Shown: in pieces, positions 1 to 6,338 of the stretch
Numbering within the stretch: position 1 is the stretch's first letter
Layout of the letters: each line of letters starts with the position of its first letter
Assembly (NCBI GenBank): GCA_030632745.1
Contig: DAOVUE010000006.1
Coordinates: forward strand, 1 to 11,724
DNA: 11,724 nucleotides
Reading direction: 5' to 3'
Source: Pseudomonadota bacterium
GTDB taxonomy: Bacteria; Pseudomonadota; Gammaproteobacteria; GRL18
Notes under the pieces: generated by a model
The model's database searches: none
The model's input: only the letters and a program-made list of their open reading frames with translations
What the model was told of the DNA's origin: nothing
Translations under genes and position numbers: made by a program

Positions 1-2
1 CA

Positions 3-134
3 GCCATAAAGAAAGTAGATTCTAAAACTAAATCGAGTCTGGTGAATTTTATACGAACATCAAGTAAGCCGAAAATTTCTAATAATAAATTGCTTCAATT
101 ACCCCAAATGTGGCAGCACCAGTCGGGTAGTTGA
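3..134 (+). CDS. possible 3' end of a gene cut by the window edge
   Basis: Frame 3 of the plus strand is open from the first bases through 43 codons to a TGA at 132-134. The peptide is Lys/Ser/Asn-rich and ends in LLQLPQMWQHQSGS. It would converge on ppc with a 40-bp gap, a normal spacing for convergent genes. I recognise no family, and 43 open codons in AT-rich DNA are not strong evidence on their own. If it is not coding, the first 174 bases hold nothing else I can name; I see no convincing terminator for ppc here. Confidence 0.3.
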   Translation, partial: AIKKVDSKTKSSLVNFIRTSSKPKISNNKLLQLPQMWQHQSGS

Positions 135-174
135 TCTAGCGTAGCTCTGGCACGTTTTCTAATTAAGCCAATCT

Positions 175-2967
175 TTATCCGGTATTTCTCATACCACCGG
201 CAATTGCATTAATTGAGCATAACAGAGGACGTAACCAGATACTTTGTTCTGCAGTGCTTAAAGCATCATTACGATAACGTTTTAACAGCGTCAGCTGAAT
301 ATGCACCAGTGTATCAAGATAAGCCTGTCGGGGCCCTAATGACAGATTGATTTCAGGATTCTGCTCTAATAATTCATTAATTTCTGCCACTTTAAAGATG
401 CTTTCAACAGTGAGCAGATATTCGCTGTTAATCATCGCATAGATCCTGTCCCCAGTTTGCTTATCCTTGCATAATAAAGCATATTCTTTGGCAATATCCA
501 TATCGGCTTTATAGAGTGCCATCTGGGTATTGTCCAGCAAAGTATTAAAATAAGGCCATGTGGTATACATTTTTCTGAGTTGTTTCAGATTACCTTCATG
601 CTGTTTAATATACTCATTCAATGCTGTACCAATTCCATACCAGGCGGGCAGGGTATGACGAGACTGTGCCCAGCCAAACACCCAGCCGATAGCTCTGACA
701 GATGATTTGGAGCGATTGCCGGTTTTTCTATGGGATGGGCGTGAACCGATGTTCATTAGACCAATTTCATTGACCGGAGTGGCTTCATAAAAATAGTCCA
801 GAAAGCCAGGCGTATTATCAGTTAAGGTTCGATAATGATTTTCACCCGTTTTTGCCAGTAGAGACATAGTGTCCAGATGTTTTATATCATCATCACGCTC
901 AGCTTTTACCAGACAGCTGCTGGACTTCATCAGACCACTAATGCCCATAATTAACTCATAAACTGCAGTTTCGCTATTGCTGTATTTATTGGAGAGTACT
1001 TCACCCTGTTCTGTGAATTTTATTTGTCCATGTACTGTACCAAAAGGCTGAGCCACAATGGCTTCATGGGTGGGGCCTCCACCACGACCTATAGTTCCGC
1101 CACGACCATGAAAAAGACGAATATCAATGCCCTTTTCTTTGGCCAGTTTAGTAATTCGTCTTTGAGCACCATAAAGATTCCAGCTGGAGGCTAAAATACC
1201 ACCATCTTTGCAGGAATCCGAATAGCCCAGCATGACTTCCTGATGATTGCCTGAAGCTATTAAATATTGCTTATAAACTGCATTATTAAATAGCACTGAC
1301 ATCACGGGTTCAATATGTTCAAGATCTTCCACTGTTTCAAATAACGGGGATATGCTGATATAACAATAAGGATGACCTGTATTGTCTTTGCCTAACAAGC
1401 CGAATAGTCTGCACAGTAACATGACTTCCATGACATGGCTGGCTGTATGAGTCATGGAAATGACGTATTGCTTAAACAGCTTGTAACTGATTTCCTGGCG
1501 CAAACGCAATATCACATCAAAAACCTGGATGATATTGATAGTAGCTTCTGATAATGTTGCCTGATTTATCTGTGGTAACTCATCTTGATCGATCAGAGCG
1601 GAAAGTAATACCATTTTTTTGTTTTCATCCAGACTTTTATAATCAGAATCCAGATTCATGCACTGCAGTAACTCAGTAATGGCTGCTGTATGAAGTGTCG
1701 ACTCCTGACGGATATCCATATGTTCCAGAAAAAATCCAAAGGTTTCTGTCAGGCGTAATAAATCTTTTAGTGGTCCAAATGCTATTTCACAATCATTGTG
1801 TGAGCATAGTGAATCCTGAATTAATTTCAGATCCTGATAAAATTCTTCTTCCTTTTTGTAACCACTATAATTAGGTTGCGGGTGATGATGTTTAATTTTG
1901 GCTTGAAGTTGTTCCAGGTAATAACATAATTTGCTGCGCATTATAAATAATTTACGACGATAGGGTTCGGTTGAAAAAAGATTTGGACGATCTTCAAAGA
2001 GATGTGGATAGGCTTTATTATCTATTTCCAATGATGTCATAAAGGCATTGGCGGGTGTACAAAAGGCAATGGAATGAGTTAATTGATGTGATAGTTTATC
2101 AACATCATGGATGTAGCGTTTGATGATTTCACGACTTTGATAACGAGCTGCTTTTTCTGTAATTTCTGCTGTAACAAACGGGTTGCCGTCACGATCTCCA
2201 CCAATCCAGGAACCAAAATGTAAAAAAGTAGGTATGTTGAATTGCTCGGCTTTATCGGGATAAATATGCTGAATGGCTCTTTCCAGATAGGTATAAATAA
2301 CAGGTACGGCATCAAATAATGATTCCCTGAAATAATATAAGCCATTTTTAACTTCATTAAGAACCTGAGGTTTTTCTGCACGGACCTCATCACTTTTCCA
2401 TAGTATCTGAATTTCGTTTGTGAGCTCCCGGATCAGGCTTTGTTTTTGATATTTCCCCAGGCGCAGATCATCCAGATCATTGATAACAATAAAAATACGT
2501 CTTAAACATTCCAGAGTCGTTCTGCGTTTGGATTCTGTCGGGTGAGCAGTAAACACCGGCATATAGGATAGTTTATTGAGTAATGTCTGAAACTGTTCCG
2601 CAGAAATGTCTTCTTTTTGAAACTCTGTCAGTATTTTATTAAAAGAACCTTCCCACAGAGTATCTTTATTATTCGCCAGGTATCTACGTTCTTTATGCTG
2701 CTGAGTTTCTTCTATCACACTCATCAGATTAAAATAGATACTGAAGGCGTGAATCACCTGTTCAAGTGTTTGTGAGTCCAGTTGTTCAATCAGCTGCATG
2801 AGTTGCTGAAGTTTGCTCTCATCATGCGTATTTCTTAAGTCAATATAACCTGTTCTGAGCTCTTCAACAATTTCAAAAATGCGTTCATTAGTATGTTTTT
2901 TCAAAACATCACCCAGAATAGAACCAATGAGTTTTATTTTTGAATAGAGTTCATTGTTATTATACAT
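175..2967 (-). CDS. ppc: phosphoenolpyruvate carboxylase
   Basis: Cytoplasmic enzyme that adds bicarbonate to phosphoenolpyruvate to give oxaloacetate and phosphate, refilling the TCA cycle. The family signatures are present in order: TAHPTESKRRT with the catalytic His near residue 142, GSWIGGDRDGNP at about 252-262, GYSDSCKDGG at about 581-590, the glycine loop FHGRGGTIGRGGGP at about 619-632, LPAWYGIGTAL, and the C-terminal MRNTG, whose Asn helps bind the aspartate/malate inhibitor in the E. coli enzyme. Conserved Arg and Asn positions suggest ordinary feedback inhibition. At 930 residues it is somewhat longer than the roughly 880 of E. coli Ppc; the extra length appears spread over loops, not fused as a domain. 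The ATG at 2967 has an AAGG about ten bases upstream (2977-2980). It is transcribed alone, with a strong extended -10 element upstream. The identification is secure. Confidence 0.97.
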   Translation of the reverse strand: MYNNNELYSKIKLIGSILGDVLKKHTNERIFEIVEELRTGYIDLRNTHDESKLQQLMQLIEQLDSQTLEQVIHAFSIYFNLMSVIEETQQHKERRYLANNKDTLWEGSFNKILTEFQKEDISAEQFQTLLNKLSYMPVFTAHPTESKRRTTLECLRRIFIVINDLDDLRLGKYQKQSLIRELTNEIQILWKSDEVRAEKPQVLNEVKNGLYYFRESLFDAVPVIYTYLERAIQHIYPDKAEQFNIPTFLHFGSWIGGDRDGNPFVTAEITEKAARYQSREIIKRYIHDVDKLSHQLTHSIAFCTPANAFMTSLEIDNKAYPHLFEDRPNLFSTEPYRRKLFIMRSKLCYYLEQLQAKIKHHHPQPNYSGYKKEEEFYQDLKLIQDSLCSHNDCEIAFGPLKDLLRLTETFGFFLEHMDIRQESTLHTAAITELLQCMNLDSDYKSLDENKKMVLLSALIDQDELPQINQATLSEATINIIQVFDVILRLRQEISYKLFKQYVISMTHTASHVMEVMLLCRLFGLLGKDNTGHPYCYISISPLFETVEDLEHIEPVMSVLFNNAVYKQYLIASGNHQEVMLGYSDSCKDGGILASSWNLYGAQRRITKLAKEKGIDIRLFHGRGGTIGRGGGPTHEAIVAQPFGTVHGQIKFTEQGEVLSNKYSNSETAVYELIMGISGLMKSSSCLVKAERDDDIKHLDTMSLLAKTGENHYRTLTDNTPGFLDYFYEATPVNEIGLMNIGSRPSHRKTGNRSKSSVRAIGWVFGWAQSRHTLPAWYGIGTALNEYIKQHEGNLKQLRKMYTTWPYFNTLLDNTQMALYKADMDIAKEYALLCKDKQTGDRIYAMINSEYLLTVESIFKVAEINELLEQNPEINLSLGPRQAYLDTLVHIQLTLLKRYRNDALSTAEQSIWLRPLLCSINAIAGGMRNTG

Positions 2968-3039
2968 AGCTAATTGCCTTAATCTAATTTTTGGATTCCG
3001 GTTCGAGAAGAGAAGCGGTTATGATAAATTATTCCTGAA

Positions 3040-3067
3040 ATTATAGCACCTAAATTAAAGGGGTCAG
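3040..3067 (-). promoter_or_regulatory. probable ppc promoter
   Basis: Read on the minus strand, positions 3048-3040 give TGC followed by a perfect TATAAT, an extended -10 box. With a 16-base spacer the -35 position (3067-3062) reads CTGACC, matching TTGACA at four of six bases. That -35 falls inside the left terminal repeat of the neighbouring transposase unit. The start point would be near 3033, leaving a leader of about 65 bases. The -10 is convincing; the -35 is a weaker inference. Confidence 0.55.
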
Positions 3068-3079
3068 TACCCTTTAATT
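3053..3079 (+). repeat. left REP-like hairpin of the RAYT unit
   Basis: A hairpin with stem AATTAAAGGGT / ACCCTTTAATT, one bulged G in the left arm and a CAGT loop. Its 19-bp core AAAGGGGTCAGTACCCTTT (3057-3075) recurs exactly, in inverted orientation, at 3825-3843 on the other side of the transposase gene. RAYT proteins are known to bind and cut such REP hairpins. This copy overlaps the probable -35 region of ppc. Confidence 0.85.
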
Positions 3080-3088
3080 GCTTTTTAG

Positions 3089-3097
3089 TGATATAAT
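3089..3097 (+). promoter_or_regulatory. extended -10 for the RAYT gene
   Basis: TGATATAAT matches the extended -10 consensus TGnTATAAT exactly and lies about 30 bases before the transposase start. No good -35 is visible, as expected for an extended -10 promoter. It probably drives the transposase and, by read-through, the two small genes behind it. Confidence 0.5.
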
Positions 3098-3128
3098 TCT
3101 TATTTATATCTAATTTTAGGGCAACATG

Positions 3129-3836
3129 ATGCCTAGAAAACCACGATTTTTTTTACCTAATGTGCCAGTGCATATTATAATCCGGGGTAATAGCCGTAAG
3201 GCTATTTTTGCAGAAGTTTCTGATTATCAAATGTATCTTGCTTTGCTAAAAGAGGGCAGTGAAGCCTGTGAATCCAAAATTCATGCATATGTTCTGATGA
3301 CTAATCATGTACATTTGTTGGTGAGTGCAAATCATCCTCAAAATCTATCAAAATTACCCCAATATGTCGGTAGAAAATATGTTCCTTTTTTTAATAAAAA
3401 ATATAATTGTAGTGGGACATTATGGGAAGGGCGGTTTAAAGCGACAAGTATTGATGGTGACAGTTATCTATTGTCATGTTATCGTTATATTGAACTTAAC
3501 CCGGTACGGGCTGGAATGGTAGAAAAAACAGAAGAGTATCTATGGTCAAGTTATGCTGCTAATGCACTGGGCGCAAGTGATTTATTAGTCAGTCCGCATC
3601 CCCTATATCTGGATTTAGGAGCTGATATTGAAGAGAGATTAAGGTATTATCGAGAAGGTTTTAATAATATGATGGAAAAAGATCTTATTGAAAAAATACG
3701 GGCATCGGTTCAAACTGGAACACCATTAGGAAATGAGAAATTTAGGGATGAAATTGAATCCTTACTTGGTGTAAAGGTTGGTCAGAATAAGAGGGGAAGA
3801 CCGATAAAACATAAAAAAGGGATAAAAGGGTACTGA
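3129..3836 (+). CDS. REP-associated tyrosine transposase (RAYT, Y1/HUH family)
   Basis: Single-strand DNA transposase of the IS200/Y1 superfamily, of the kind tied to REP palindromes. Seen in the protein: the N-terminal signature MPRKPRFFLPNVPVHIIIRGN; the HUH metal site HVH in the segment AYVLMTNHVHLLV (about residue 60); the GTLWEGRFK segment; the helix with the catalytic tyrosine in CYRYIELNPVRAGMV (about 120); and a basic, AT-hook-like C-terminus with KRGRP. Length (235) is typical and the gene looks intact. Two ATGs stand in tandem (3126 and 3129). AGGG at 3118-3121 is seven bases from the second, which also gives the usual MPRKPR start, so I chose 3129. The last codons GGG TAC TGA lie within the right terminal repeat, so the unit's end encodes the stop. 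Confidence 0.93.
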   Translation: MPRKPRFFLPNVPVHIIIRGNSRKAIFAEVSDYQMYLALLKEGSEACESKIHAYVLMTNHVHLLVSANHPQNLSKLPQYVGRKYVPFFNKKYNCSGTLWEGRFKATSIDGDSYLLSCYRYIELNPVRAGMVEKTEEYLWSSYAANALGASDLLVSPHPLYLDLGADIEERLRYYREGFNNMMEKDLIEKIRASVQTGTPLGNEKFRDEIESLLGVKVGQNKRGRPIKHKKGIKGY

Positions 3837-3845
3837 CCCCTTTTA
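3823..3845 (-). repeat. right REP-like hairpin of the RAYT unit
   Basis: Inverted copy of the left repeat: stem TAAAAGGGT / ACCCCTTTTA with a single bulged C and an ACTG loop. The 19-bp core at 3825-3843 is the exact reverse complement of 3057-3075. It contains the transposase TGA stop at 3834-3836 and ends 28 bases before the next start codon, so it may also act as a processing or pausing hairpin within one transcript. Confidence 0.85.
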
Positions 3846-3871
3846 AACATATGCATATTGAGGGCAATATT

Positions 3872-4159
3872 ATGGCAACAGCAACAGAACGTGTACCGGT
3901 ATTGATGACCCCAGATGAGAAAAAAAGAGTAGTCTCTAAAGCAAAACAAGCAGGAGTGGCTATTGGTGAATATATCCGAAGAGCTATTGATGGATATAGA
4001 CCTTCAGAAGACGAAAAAGCTTTAGAGGCTATGATAAAGCAAATGAATCAAGCTACAAAAAATGCCGGAAATTCAATCGATGATACGCTTAATTTTGTCA
4101 AAGCATCAAATAAACGCATTGAAGAAATGGAAGCAGCCTCTAAAAGAGGGCCTGCCTAA
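3872..4159 (+). CDS. small ribbon-helix-helix-like protein, function unknown
   Basis: A 95-residue protein. The first half looks like a MobC/CopG-type ribbon-helix-helix DNA-binding unit: a short strand (ERVPVLMT), helix A (PDEKKRVVSKAKQAG) and helix B (GEYIRRAIDGY) with the IGEYIRRA pattern common in plasmid mobilisation and partition regulators. The second half is a charged, probably helical tail rich in Glu, Lys and Asn. The ATG at 3872 was chosen over the in-frame ATG at 3851 because GAGGG at 3860-3864 stands seven bases before it, and because the protein then begins just before the strand. Only 35 bp separate it from the transposase stop and I see no own promoter, so it is probably co-transcribed. 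Its stop overlaps the start of the next gene. DNA binding is inference; no target is known. Confidence 0.75.
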   Translation: MATATERVPVLMTPDEKKRVVSKAKQAGVAIGEYIRRAIDGYRPSEDEKALEAMIKQMNQATKNAGNSIDDTLNFVKASNKRIEEMEAASKRGPA

Positions 4160-4356
4160 TGGGAATAATGGATAAAATGTGGGATGGAATAACCCAGGTT
4201 ATAAAAATGGATTCCAAAGTTGAAGGTTTATCTGAAACAGTTAAGGATCAACAAAAAAGAATAGAGGACTTAACTGCTCGTATTATTCGCCTGGAAACTG
4301 CATTAGAAATTGCTATGACCGCTCAAGGGTTGAAAAAACCAATTGATAAAAAATAA
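4159..4356 (+). CDS. small coiled-coil protein, partner of the RHH-like gene
   Basis: A 65-residue protein that starts in the last base of the previous stop codon (TAATG), implying translational coupling. AGAGGG at 4145-4150 sits eight bases before the ATG. Residues 21-49 form a regular heptad series with V21, L24, V28, I35, L38, I42, L45 and L49 at a/d positions (Q31 being the polar exception), so it probably forms a parallel or antiparallel coiled coil. The N-terminus (MWDGITQVIKM) could be a short amphipathic helix. There is no signal peptide or membrane span, and no toxin motif. I do not recognise a named family. The tight coupling argues that it works with the RHH-like protein, perhaps as an oligomerisation partner. 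Confidence 0.7.
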   Translation: MGIMDKMWDGITQVIKMDSKVEGLSETVKDQQKRIEDLTARIIRLETALEIAMTAQGLKKPIDKK

Positions 4357-4457
4357 TACGGAATTATGGTGAATTCGCCTATATTTTAAACAATATTAGT
4401 GATGTTGAATGGGAACTATCTGGATGGTTAGCCAAGTACTACTTCAGCCCTACTTAA

Positions 4458-4534
4458 TGGTGGGTGATATAAGATTCGAACTTATGACCCTCGCCTTGTA
4501 AGGGCGATGCTCTGACCAGCTGAGCTAATCACCC
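4458..4534 (-). tRNA. tRNA-Val (anticodon UAC)
   Basis: The minus strand folds into a full cloverleaf. The acceptor stem is GGGTGAT / ATCACCC with discriminator A, and CCA is encoded (4458-4460). The D arm carries GCTC...GAGC. The anticodon stem TCGCC / GGCGA holds loop CTTACAA with anticodon TAC, and the T arm is ATAAG-TTCGAAT-CTTAT. The sequence matches bacterial tRNA-Val(UAC). It is a single tRNA with no second tRNA next to it. No duplicated 3' end that would mark an integrated element is visible within the window. Confidence 0.97.
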
Positions 4535-4554
4535 ACAGCGGTTAAGTGGTGCGT

Positions 4555-4582
4555 ATTCTACCGAATTTAAAAAAAATTGCAA
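4555..4582 (-). promoter_or_regulatory. tRNA-Val promoter
   Basis: On the minus strand TTGCAA (4582-4577) and TAGAAT (4560-4555) are separated by 16 bases. The -10 is followed by a GC-rich discriminator (ACGCACC), typical of stringently controlled stable-RNA promoters. Transcription would begin near 4548, about 13 bases before the mature tRNA 5' end. Confidence 0.6.
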
Positions 4583-4648
4583 ATAAAAAAATATCTTTTT
4601 GTAAAATTTATTAGATAATAATCAAATAAGTATTTTTTTCTGCAGAAT

Positions 4649-4676
4649 TTGCCATAAAATAACACCTGAATATAAA
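4649..4676 (+). promoter_or_regulatory. probable sigma-70 promoter of the secreted-protein gene
   Basis: TTGCCA (4649-4654) and TATAAA (4671-4676) each match five of six consensus bases and are 16 bases apart. The start would be near 4683, giving a leader of about 50 bases before the ATG at 4734. Confidence 0.55.
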
Positions 4677-4733
4677 CTTTCATATATAAACACAATATTT
4701 TAACTATTCAAATAATAATCAAGGAATATAAAT

Positions 4734-5105
4734 ATGAACAAATTTATTGTAACAATGCTTTTACTTTTCCCTGCAGTTACCCTGGCACAGCAGGATATGA
4801 TGGCTCAGATGCAGGAAATGTCACTTTGTATGCAGTCAATAGATCAGAAAGAGTTGAAAGCTCTTGAGAATGATTCAAATCAATTTAGTACAGAAATTAA
4901 GGAACTTTGTGATGCGGGTAAACATGACGAGGCTCAGGAAAAAGCGCTTAAGTTCAGCAGAAAAATGATGGATGCACCGGTATTGAAGACTATGCGCAAG
5001 TGCATGGAGAAATTGCCGGATTCTATGAAAGGGATGATGCCGAACATGGATCCTGAAGAAATTGTAAAAGATTACAGCAAACATAATGTTTGTGATGAAA
5101 TATAA
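4734..5105 (+). CDS. small secreted methionine-rich protein, function unknown
   Basis: A 123-residue protein with a clear Sec signal peptide: MNKF, then a hydrophobic core, then VTLA with likely cleavage after residue 18, leaving QQDMM as the mature N-terminus. The mature part is small, acidic-to-neutral, mostly helical and unusually rich in methionine (MMAQMQEMSLCMQ; MKGMMPNM). It has four cysteines at 32, 59, 90 and 120, enough for two periplasmic disulfides. AAGGA at 4721-4725 is eight bases before the ATG. It is a single-gene unit with its own promoter and a hairpin after the stop. Met-rich periplasmic proteins sometimes handle copper or protect against oxidation, but no known metal-binding signature is present here, so that is only a thought. 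I do not recognise a named family. Confidence 0.8.
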   Translation: MNKFIVTMLLLFPAVTLAQQDMMAQMQEMSLCMQSIDQKELKALENDSNQFSTEIKELCDAGKHDEAQEKALKFSRKMMDAPVLKTMRKCMEKLPDSMKGMMPNMDPEEIVKDYSKHNVCDEI

Positions 5106-5118
5106 TTTGCGGTAGTAA

Positions 5119-5144
5119 TTTATCTCCCCTTAAAGGGGGATAAA
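5119..5144 (+). terminator. hairpin after the secreted-protein gene
   Basis: TTTATC and CCCC pair with GGGG and GATAAA, with a single unpaired T in the left arm and a TTAAA loop, 13 bases after the stop. The run of T after it is short (GTATTT), so termination is likely but not certain. The near-symmetric stem could work in both directions. Confidence 0.55.
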
Positions 5145-5267
5145 GTATTTCAAAACATTATGATAAAACTCTTTGGCAGCTTTCTTATGCTCAAACTTCT
5201 TTCGGGTGAAAAGATTGACTGCAGTACTGTAGTATTCATCTACAGTATTTAGTACTGATAAAGAGGG
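5130..5267 (-). pseudogene. decayed reading-frame fragment (minus strand)
   Basis: A 45-codon minus-strand frame without ATG, GTG or a usable upstream start reads ...VDEYYSTAVNLFTRKKFEHK... and ends KYFIPL before a TAA at 5132-5130. The composition is protein-like (a helical, Lys/Phe/Tyr-rich C-terminus) and unlike random AT-rich sequence, suggesting the 3' remnant of a lost gene. I cannot name the family. A structured repeat (5222-5257) lies within it, and the frame is closed by a stop at 5270-5268. Confidence 0.3.
5222..5257. repeat. imperfect hairpin
   Basis: TACTGTAG (5225-5232) pairs perfectly with CTACAGTA (5240-5247) around a 7-base loop. The outer CAG at 5222 can pair with CTG at 5255-5257 across a seven-base insertion. 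Purpose unknown; there is no T-run after it. Confidence 0.4.
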
Positions 5268-5276
5268 TCAATACCT
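5260..5276 (+). repeat. degenerate copy of the RAYT terminal repeat
   Basis: AAAGAGGGTCAATACCT resembles AAAGGGGTCAGTACCCT of the RAYT unit's ends, differing by one inserted A, one A/G change and one missing C. It may be an old solo REP. The match is short, so this is tentative. Confidence 0.35.
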
Positions 5277-5369
5277 ACCTGATTTTTAATTCTATGTAAT
5301 ATAAAATAAATGAAATTTAAGCCAAATTAGTTCATGTGGATTTTATTACTATAATTGCTATTGCAATAA

Positions 5370-5526
5370 GGGACTTGGCAGAAATTAAAGTACCAATATA
5401 ACGCAGGATAAAAAATCAAGAGCTAGGCGTGGAAGCGCAGGAATATCCGTATCTTTCAAGGTTTCACAACGACGCTATTGTTTTTTTAGACAAGTTAGAT
5501 TGGTACTTTAATAAATGCCAAGTCTC
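5370..5526. mobile_element. MITE-like element with 33-bp terminal inverted repeats
   Basis: The left arm (5370-5402) and right arm (5494-5526) are inverted copies matching at 28 of 33 positions. The shared blocks are GACTTGGCA, ATTAAAGTACCAAT and TAAC. The 91-bp core has a higher GC content than its surroundings and no transposase. TAAGG occurs at 5367-5371 and again at 5527-5531, a possible target duplication that is not cleanly adjacent on either side (it runs into the left arm). A non-autonomous element or the remnant of a larger insertion sequence fits best. A plus-strand frame open from 5402 to the TGA at 5566 runs through the core and right arm but has no convincing start. Confidence 0.6.
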
Positions 5527-5570
5527 TAAGGATGTATTCCCGGACAGGATTTTGGTTCATGTCTGATTAA

Positions 5571-6266
5571 TTAATACCAGACAGGCTTATCTTTATCAGA
5601 GCCTGCAGTTTTTTCTAATAAGGCTCTGATATTTGCAGCAATAATACGATAAGCAACATTTCCATAGAGTTTTTGTCTCCCTTCATTTAGTACAAAGGTA
5701 GGGCTGCCCTCAATTAACGCCTGTTTATTATCTGTAGTACAAGATGCCAGTGCGGCCATCGCTTCACCATTGACAAGTAATGCTTCAACAGAGGCTGCTG
5801 GAATCTTTAATTGTTCTGCATAGGACATCAGTACAGATTGCTTTGCAACATCCTGCACATCACGAAAGAAGCCTAAACGAATCAGCCAGTCCATTTGTTC
5901 AAGTAGTGTGTTTTCAGCATCATCCGATGTTATTTCGCCTCGCTGTTCCAGTAAACCAATTGCTTTTAGAAATTGATGACAGGATGCAGAGGAGCGAGGA
6001 AGATTTTTTAAACCAATTTCAGGGTGTATTTCAACATAAGGGAACATAGCATTGAGCTTATGCATCATTTTGTTGTAGCCCTGCAAACCACCTTTATCAG
6101 CCCAGTTTTTCTCCAGCATGGCATGCATATCAACAAAAAGTGGTGTATAGCGGTAATTAATGGCAATCTGATCAGAAAATTCTTTTTTCATCTCATCAAT
6201 TTTTATCTTGGCAGAATATCCCCAGATACAAAGGACATCAGAATAATACTCAATTGCAAGGCCCAT
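5571..6266 (-). CDS. DsbA-superfamily oxidoreductase (FrnE/HCCA-isomerase type) with CIWG site
   Basis: Thioredoxin-fold protein of 231 residues, the usual size for the DsbA/FrnE/kappa-GST group. After the first strand (IEYYSDV) the active-site motif is C13-I-W-G16 where a classical dithiol enzyme has CPWC, so the resolving cysteine is missing. The middle is the helical insertion domain (about 45-170). The second thioredoxin half returns with EGSPTFVLN, containing the cis-proline loop at P189, followed by the final strand and helix (YGNVAYRIIAANIRALLE). Two other cysteines, C96 and C176, lie in the helical domain. There is no signal peptide, so it is cytoplasmic. AGGA stands about eight bases before the ATG. 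It lies 72 bp behind crp on the same strand and may be co-transcribed. A monothiol reductase, glutathione-dependent isomerase or transferase are all possible. Confidence 0.85.
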   Translation of the reverse strand: MGLAIEYYSDVLCIWGYSAKIKIDEMKKEFSDQIAINYRYTPLFVDMHAMLEKNWADKGGLQGYNKMMHKLNAMFPYVEIHPEIGLKNLPRSSASCHQFLKAIGLLEQRGEITSDDAENTLLEQMDWLIRLGFFRDVQDVAKQSVLMSYAEQLKIPAASVEALLVNGEAMAALASCTTDNKQALIEGSPTFVLNEGRQKLYGNVAYRIIAANIRALLEKTAGSDKDKPVWY

Positions 6267-6338
6267 TTATTTTTCCTGTATAGTTATAATTTAGAAAAGA
6301 AATTATATTTTAAATACCACTAACCACTGCTTCACCCT

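Noticed and set aside
2079..2393. 104-codon minus-strand frame inside ppc
   Set aside because: It overlaps a conserved part of PEP carboxylase (including GSWIGGDRDGNP) in another frame; the real gene explains the open stretch.
3872..4356. Toxin-antitoxin system
   Set aside because: The RHH-like gene comes first and overlaps its partner, as in many antitoxin-toxin pairs, but the second product is almost entirely coiled coil with no toxin fold, catalytic residues or membrane span.
4458..4534. tRNA-Val as the attachment site of an integrated island
   Set aside because: No repeated copy of the tRNA 3' end and no integrase gene are present in the window.
5153..5251. Short plus-strand frame starting MIKLFGSFLML
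   Set aside because: About 30 codons, no ribosome site, and it overlaps a more protein-like minus-strand frame and a hairpin.
5780..6323. Plus-strand frames opposite the DsbA-like gene
   Set aside because: Shadow frames with low-complexity His/Gln-rich products; the minus strand encodes a complete thioredoxin-fold protein.
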